NCBI GenBank assembly: GCA_002434335.1
Contig: DJJW01000062.1
Coordinates: 24,681-42,490 of the forward strand
DNA: 17,810 bases
Direction: 5' to 3'
Origin: Lachnoclostridium sp. UBA6558
GTDB taxonomy: Bacteria > Bacillota > Clostridia > Lachnospirales > Lachnospiraceae
Positions within the stretch are counted from its first letter, which is position 1; every line of letters begins with the position of its first letter. Under the pieces are notes generated by a model. The model worked only from the letters and a program-made list of their open reading frames with translations. It did no database searches and was not told the DNA's origin. A program made the translations under genes and the position numbers. Positions 14,391-17,810 of the stretch are shown here, one piece after another.

Positions 14391-14418
14391 AGGGCAGGAA
14401 TTAAAGGAGTCAAATACG

Positions 14419-16236
14419 ATGAATCTGCTTAATGTAGAGAAAATGAGCAAAAGCTTTACAGATAAAATACTTTTTGACAAGGTATCCTTAGGTATAAACG
14501 AAGGAGACAAGATTGGAATTATCGGTATAAACGGTACCGGCAAATCAACCTTACTTAGAATAATTGCAGGGCTGGAAGAACCGGACGAAGGCGGCGTGGT
14601 CAAGGGGAAAAATATACGGGTGGAATTCCTGCCTCAGATACCTGAATTTGATGAAAATCTTAATATCTTAGAAAATGTAATAAAGGGGAAAAAGGCCAGA
14701 GAAGAATACAGAGATCTGGAAGGGGAAGCCAGGGCAATGCTGCTTAAACTGTCCATTACCGATGTTACAGGCAGTACGGCCACCCTATCCGGCGGTCAGA
14801 AAAAGAGAGTAGCCTTAGTCAGAACCCTGCTGACACCGGCTGAAATACTTATATTGGACGAGCCTACCAACCACCTGGACGATACCATGGCAGAGTGGCT
14901 TGAGGAGTATTTAAAGAAATACCAGGGAGCTTTTCTCATGGTAACCCATGACAGATACTTTCTTGATAAGGTTACGAATAAGATTGTTGAGATTGATAAG
15001 GGGTCTTTATATACCTATACAGCCAATTACACCAAATTTCTTGAGTTAAAGGCTGCCAGAGAGGATATGGAGGCGGCAACGGAACGAAAGAAAAAGAGCC
15101 TGTACCGCATGGATCTGGAATGGATGATGAGAGGTGCCAGAGCCCGTTCCACCAAGCAGAAAGCCCATATCATGCGCTTTGAAGAGCTTAAGAACCGAAA
15201 GGTCATAGAAGAAGACAAGGCAGTGGAGATTAATGCCTTATCTTCAAGACTCGGGAAAAAGACCATAGAAATAAATGGTATCAGCAAAGCCTATGACGAT
15301 AAAGTACTGTTTAAGGACTTCAGCTATATTATGCTGAGAGGAGATCGTCTCGGTATTGTCGGCCCCAACGGCAGCGGAAAATCCACCCTCCTAAAATGCA
15401 TAACAGATAACCTAAAGCCCGATGAAGGCACTATCGATAAGGGAGAGACTGTTAAGATCGGTTATTTTTCACAGGAAAATGAATATATGGATCAAAGCCT
15501 TAAGGTGATTGATTATATCAGAAATGTGGCAGAATATATTGAGACAGCCGACGGAACAACTACCGCCTCACAGATGCTGGAGCGATTCTTATTTGACGGA
15601 AGTCTGCAATATTCACTGATATCCAAATTATCCGGAGGAGAGAGAAGAAGGCTGTACCTGTTAAAGGTACTCATGGAGGCACCCAATGTGCTGATACTGG
15701 ATGAGCCCACCAATGATCTGGATATCACAACTCTGACTATTCTGGAGGATTATCTGGATACTTATGACGGAATCGTACTTGCCGTATCCCATGACAGGTA
15801 TTTTCTGGACCGGATGGCAGACCGGATATTTGCCTTTGAGCCGGGCGGTGTGATTAAACAGTATGAAGGCGGGTTCACGGACTATAAAGATAAGATTAGG
15901 GAAGATAAGGCTGCCGCTGAGAATATAACACCTGTTCAGAAAGCAGAAAGCAATGATAATTCCAAGGGAAAGACCAAGGACGTGAAATTAAAGCTCTCCT
16001 ATAAAGATCAAAGAGAGTATGAAACCATAGAAGGGGATATTGCTTCATTGGAAGCACGTCTTGAGGTCATTGACGAAGAATCCGCTAAGGCAGCTTCTGA
16101 TTATACCAAATTAAATACTCTTCTGGCAGAAAAGGAGCAATTGGAAAAGAACCTGGAAGAAAAGATGGAACGCTGGATGTATTTAAGTGAGCTGGTGGAA
16201 CAGATCAAAGAGCAGAATGAAGGTTCAAAGAAATAG
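14419..16236 (+). CDS. ABC-F ATPase, Uup-like
   Basis: A 605-residue soluble protein with two ABC ATPase domains and no membrane segments. Domain 1 has Walker A GINGTGKST (36-44), signature LSGGQ (123-127) and Walker B with Asp147/Glu148 in LDEPTNHLD. Domain 2 has GPNGSGKST (315-323), LSGGE (404-408) and Asp428/Glu429 in LDEPTNDLD. The charged linker between them (about 215-280, rich in Arg and Lys) is the part that reaches into the ribosome in ABC-F proteins. The EPTNDLDITTL form of motif B and a C-terminal coiled coil (about 515-605, highly charged) are features of the Uup branch. The ATG at 14419 follows AAAGGAG at nine bases; the upstream ATG at 14371 lies in the leader. An antibiotic-resistance ABC-F is less likely but not excluded. 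Confidence 0.9.
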   Translation: MNLLNVEKMSKSFTDKILFDKVSLGINEGDKIGIIGINGTGKSTLLRIIAGLEEPDEGGVVKGKNIRVEFLPQIPEFDENLNILENVIKGKKAREEYRDLEGEARAMLLKLSITDVTGSTATLSGGQKKRVALVRTLLTPAEILILDEPTNHLDDTMAEWLEEYLKKYQGAFLMVTHDRYFLDKVTNKIVEIDKGSLYTYTANYTKFLELKAAREDMEAATERKKKSLYRMDLEWMMRGARARSTKQKAHIMRFEELKNRKVIEEDKAVEINALSSRLGKKTIEINGISKAYDDKVLFKDFSYIMLRGDRLGIVGPNGSGKSTLLKCITDNLKPDEGTIDKGETVKIGYFSQENEYMDQSLKVIDYIRNVAEYIETADGTTTASQMLERFLFDGSLQYSLISKLSGGERRRLYLLKVLMEAPNVLILDEPTNDLDITTLTILEDYLDTYDGIVLAVSHDRYFLDRMADRIFAFEPGGVIKQYEGGFTDYKDKIREDKAAAENITPVQKAESNDNSKGKTKDVKLKLSYKDQREYETIEGDIASLEARLEVIDEESAKAASDYTKLNTLLAEKEQLEKNLEEKMERWMYLSELVEQIKEQNEGSKK

Positions 16237-16357
16237 GAGCTATCCGGAAAAGTATTTTATTTAAGATACGTATAAGAAGTATCAACGGTACCGGTAATCA
16301 AACTTACTTAAAATAATAATTTAATAGAATGTAAGAATAACACAGGAGGTAAAAATT

Positions 16358-16804
16358 ATGACAAAGATAGAAATCGTAAGAGCAGAAATGGTAAAGGCTA
16401 TGAAAGCAGGAGATAAAGGAAGAAAGGATGCTTTATCAGCATTGCTTACAGCTCTAAAGAATGTGGCCATTGATAAAAGAGCTGATTTAACTCCCGAAGA
16501 AGAGGATGCGGTGGTATTAAAGGAAATAAAGCAGTTAAAGGAAACTCTGGAATCTGCACCTGCTGACAGAACAGAAATTATTGAGGAATGCACTTTAAGA
16601 CTTGCTGTACTTGGTGAATTCGCTCCCGCTTTCCTAAGCGAGGAGGAAATCAAAGCAGTAATCAGCGAGGTTCTTTCGGGTCTTGAAATTACGGCACCTA
16701 CTGCAAAAGACAAAGGAAGGATTATGAAAGAGCTTATGCCAAGGGTGAAAGGTAAGGCAGACAGCAAGCTTGTAAACGAACTGGTGGCAGCATTGTTTGT
16801 ATAG
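16358..16804 (+). CDS. yqeY: GatB/YqeY domain-containing protein
   Basis: A 148-residue protein consisting only of the YqeY helical domain, the tail domain also found at the end of GatB of the tRNA amidotransferase. The N-terminal helical half (MTKIEIVRAEMVKAMKAGDKGRKDALS) is followed by the LTPEEEDAVVLKEIKQLKE segment and a C-terminal part with KGRIMKELMPRVKGKADSKLVNELV, all typical. The stand-alone protein has no settled function; a link to tRNA binding is suggested by GatB. The ATG follows AGGAGG and lies 121 bases after the ABC-F stop. The antisense frame of similar length is a shadow of the alternating Glu/Lys codons. Length is normal for the family. Confidence 0.93.
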   Translation: MTKIEIVRAEMVKAMKAGDKGRKDALSALLTALKNVAIDKRADLTPEEEDAVVLKEIKQLKETLESAPADRTEIIEECTLRLAVLGEFAPAFLSEEEIKAVISEVLSGLEITAPTAKDKGRIMKELMPRVKGKADSKLVNELVAALFV

Positions 16805-16831
16805 GGAATACTAGTTCTTTAACAAGGGGAC

Positions 16832-16946
16832 GGCAAACTGCGAAAACAAAAAGAACGCATGCTTCAATTCCAAGGTATAAGAGTTCCTAATTCTCTAATA
16901 CCTTTCCATAGGCCCATGTGTTCTTTTTTGTTTTGCACAGTTTGCC
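16832..16946 (+). repeat. Long three-tier inverted repeat (ncRNA, terminator or MITE candidate)
   Basis: GGCAAACTG (16832-16840) pairs with CAGTTTGCC (16938-16946). After a small internal loop, AAAACAAAAAGAAC (16843-16856) pairs with the T-rich arm 16920-16934, leaving one bulged T, and GCATG (16857-16861) pairs with CATGT (16915-16919) including one G-T pair. Inside is a second hairpin, AAGGTAT (16872-16878) with ATACCTT (16898-16904) and AGAG with CTCT. The whole element is 115 bases and nearly fully paired. It could terminate yqeY, since the right arm contains a T-run, but it is much longer than ordinary terminators. No target-site duplication was seen. Confidence 0.6.
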
Positions 16947-17285
16947 TGAAATCTATGGGAAAAGACTTTCTAACTTAGATCAAAGCATTGGGAACTTAAA
17001 ATAGCGATAGGATAGCAGTATCGAAAGAGAGCTGAGATATGTTTGAAATTTACACTAATAAAGTTGAACGTTGTTTCTTCTGCCCACAATAACATTTATC
17101 TTATGTTGCAATTGTCTGGCAGAGTAGGAAACAAGGGTTAACTTTATTTTTTTATCTTTATATCCTCGTTCTCATTTAGACAATGTCGTTTCTCACTTAG
17201 GCAGTTGTATTAGGTAAATACAGAGATCATTTCTATTAAATAACTTTATAGGAAGGTCTAAAATTCCATCCATGAAAATATAATT
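16947..17285. other. Non-coding interval upstream of the last gene
   Basis: AT-rich sequence with frequent stops in all frames. A small hairpin (CGATA 17003-17007 with TATCG) and the T-rich stretch around 17145-17165 are the only structures noticed. A 17-codon frame starting at 17039 has no good ribosome site. Confidence 0.4.
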
Positions 17286-17300
17286 GTTATAAGTATAACA
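17285..17300 (+). promoter_or_regulatory. Operator-like palindrome over a possible -10
   Basis: TGTTATAAGTATAACA is a perfect seven-base inverted repeat around AG. It contains TATAAG and follows TATAAT (17279-17284), either of which could be a -10, and lies 58 bases before the last gene. A convincing -35 was not found. Confidence 0.4.
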
Positions 17301-17357
17301 GTGCAATGATTGTACCAGAACCCTGAGGTTACTCTGGCACAGAAAGAGGAGTCCATT

Positions 17358-17810
17358 ATGGCTGATTATAAACGACTGGTTTCGTACATGTACCTATATG
17401 AGGAGGGTAAAAAAAGAAATAACATAGGCTATGCCAGAGTTGAGAGTAGAAACGGGCAGTGTAAGTACACCATTCACGTGACGGCGCTGGGGCTGAATGA
17501 AAAACAGCTTAAAGTCTATTCCTTTAAAAGAAACTCCTCCGGTATAGAAGGTATACTCCTTGGTAGCCTTCTTATCAAAAATAATACAGGTGATTTTAAG
17601 ATTCTAACCGATGCTGCACACGTTATGAATTCCCCTTATGGGTTAGACGACATGGGAGGAGTTATTCTTGTGTTCTCGGAAAGGAAATTCTTTGCCGCTG
17701 AATGGGATAATAAACCGATAACAATGTCCATGGTAGCAGGCATCGAAAATAGAACCAACAATAAAAAGGGCGAAGACCATAAAAAACCAGAACCCGATAA
17801 AACCCCGGAA
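17358..17810 (+). CDS. Conserved protein of unknown function, N-terminal 151 residues
   Basis: An open frame from ATG 17358, behind AGAGGAG, runs off the end of the window. It begins MADYKRLVSYMYLYEEGKKR and continues NNIGYARVESRNGQCKYTIHV. A predicted beta-rich domain follows (ALGLNEKQLKVYSF; GILLGSLLIKNN; GGVILVFSERKFFAAEWDNKP). From about residue 132 the sequence becomes a charged, proline-containing linker (NKKGEDHKKPEPDKTPE), so another domain probably follows outside the window. There is no signal peptide and no catalytic motif I recognise. Similar N-termini occur, as I recall, in long Lachnospiraceae proteins of unknown function (the name DUF6128 comes to mind, unverified). That the gene is real is well supported by start, ribosome site and unbroken frame. 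Confidence 0.8.
   Translation, partial: MADYKRLVSYMYLYEEGKKRNNIGYARVESRNGQCKYTIHVTALGLNEKQLKVYSFKRNSSGIEGILLGSLLIKNNTGDFKILTDAAHVMNSPYGLDDMGGVILVFSERKFFAAEWDNKPITMSMVAGIENRTNNKKGEDHKKPEPDKTPE

Noticed and set aside
16238..16357. Possible promoter or terminator between the ABC-F gene and yqeY
   Set aside because: Small repeats (GATAC...GTATC, ACCGGT) and A/T-rich hexamers exist, but none has good spacing or a T-run.
16321..16767. Long minus-strand reading frame of 148 codons opposite yqeY
   Set aside because: It mirrors yqeY almost exactly, is rich in Ser, Leu and Phe as expected for the antisense of Glu/Lys-rich codons, and has no ribosome site.
17039..17092. Short 17-codon frame containing a CFFC motif
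   Set aside because: No proper ribosome site, and too short to separate from chance.
1..17810. CRISPR arrays, tRNA or rRNA genes, intact insertion sequences
   Set aside because: No regularly spaced direct repeats, no cloverleaf or rRNA segments, and no transposase reading frame were seen.

Overview
The window looks like ordinary chromosome of an anaerobic, spore-forming, low-GC member of the Clostridia, most likely Lachnospiraceae. The evidence is a complete cotJA-cotJB-cotJC spore-coat operon, an oxygen-sensitive class III ribonucleotide reductase with its activase (nrdD-nrdG), a phosphofructokinase with the PPi-dependent signature, a T-box leader in front of metG, and a final gene whose start resembles proteins I associate with Lachnospiraceae. 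The genus is not determined.

Layout. Positions 1-224 hold the C-terminus of an ABC-2 type permease (+). A DUF885 zinc-peptidase-like lipoprotein follows on the minus strand (288-2039). Positions 2166-3588 hold a decayed BlaI/BlaR1-type regulatory locus. It has an intact blaI with a consensus promoter and operator, a frameshifted M56 sensor that stops exactly at its HELMH zinc motif, and the first 40 codons of a minus-strand membrane-anchored protein under two more BlaI-type operators. A Met-type T-box leader (about 3829-4082) then precedes metG (4220-6190). A shared bidirectional terminator separates metG from the minus-strand cotJ operon (7556-6462). Next on the plus strand are tatD (8008), rsmA/ksgA (8814) and a PPi-type pfp (9817-11058). 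A gene-poor patch (11059-11405) holds a strong hairpin and what looks like the wrecked 3' end of a minus-strand gene. nrdD-nrdG run on the minus strand (14017-11406), with a near-consensus NrdR box at the promoter. Divergent from them is a Uup-like ABC-F ATPase (14419-16236), followed by yqeY (16358-16804). A 553-bp intergenic region carries a long three-tier inverted repeat, and the window ends in a partial gene of unknown function (17358 onward).

How it works together. Most genes are independent housekeeping units: translation (metG, yqeY, rsmA, ABC-F), glycolysis (pfp), anaerobic dNTP supply (nrdDG) and sporulation (cotJ). The most interesting stretch is the BlaI locus. Three operators of nearly identical sequence, one on the regulator promoter and two on an opposing promoter, show that the repressor controlled itself and the opposing gene. 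Both the sensor and the opposing gene lost their 3' ends at one shared junction near 3245-3256, so a single deletion between two convergent genes explains the arrangement. The opposing gene's remaining N-terminus has the shape of a MecA-like penicillin-binding protein (membrane anchor, then the start of an NTF2-like segment). That identification is an inference from about 40 residues. No CRISPR array, tRNA, rRNA or intact mobile element was recognised.
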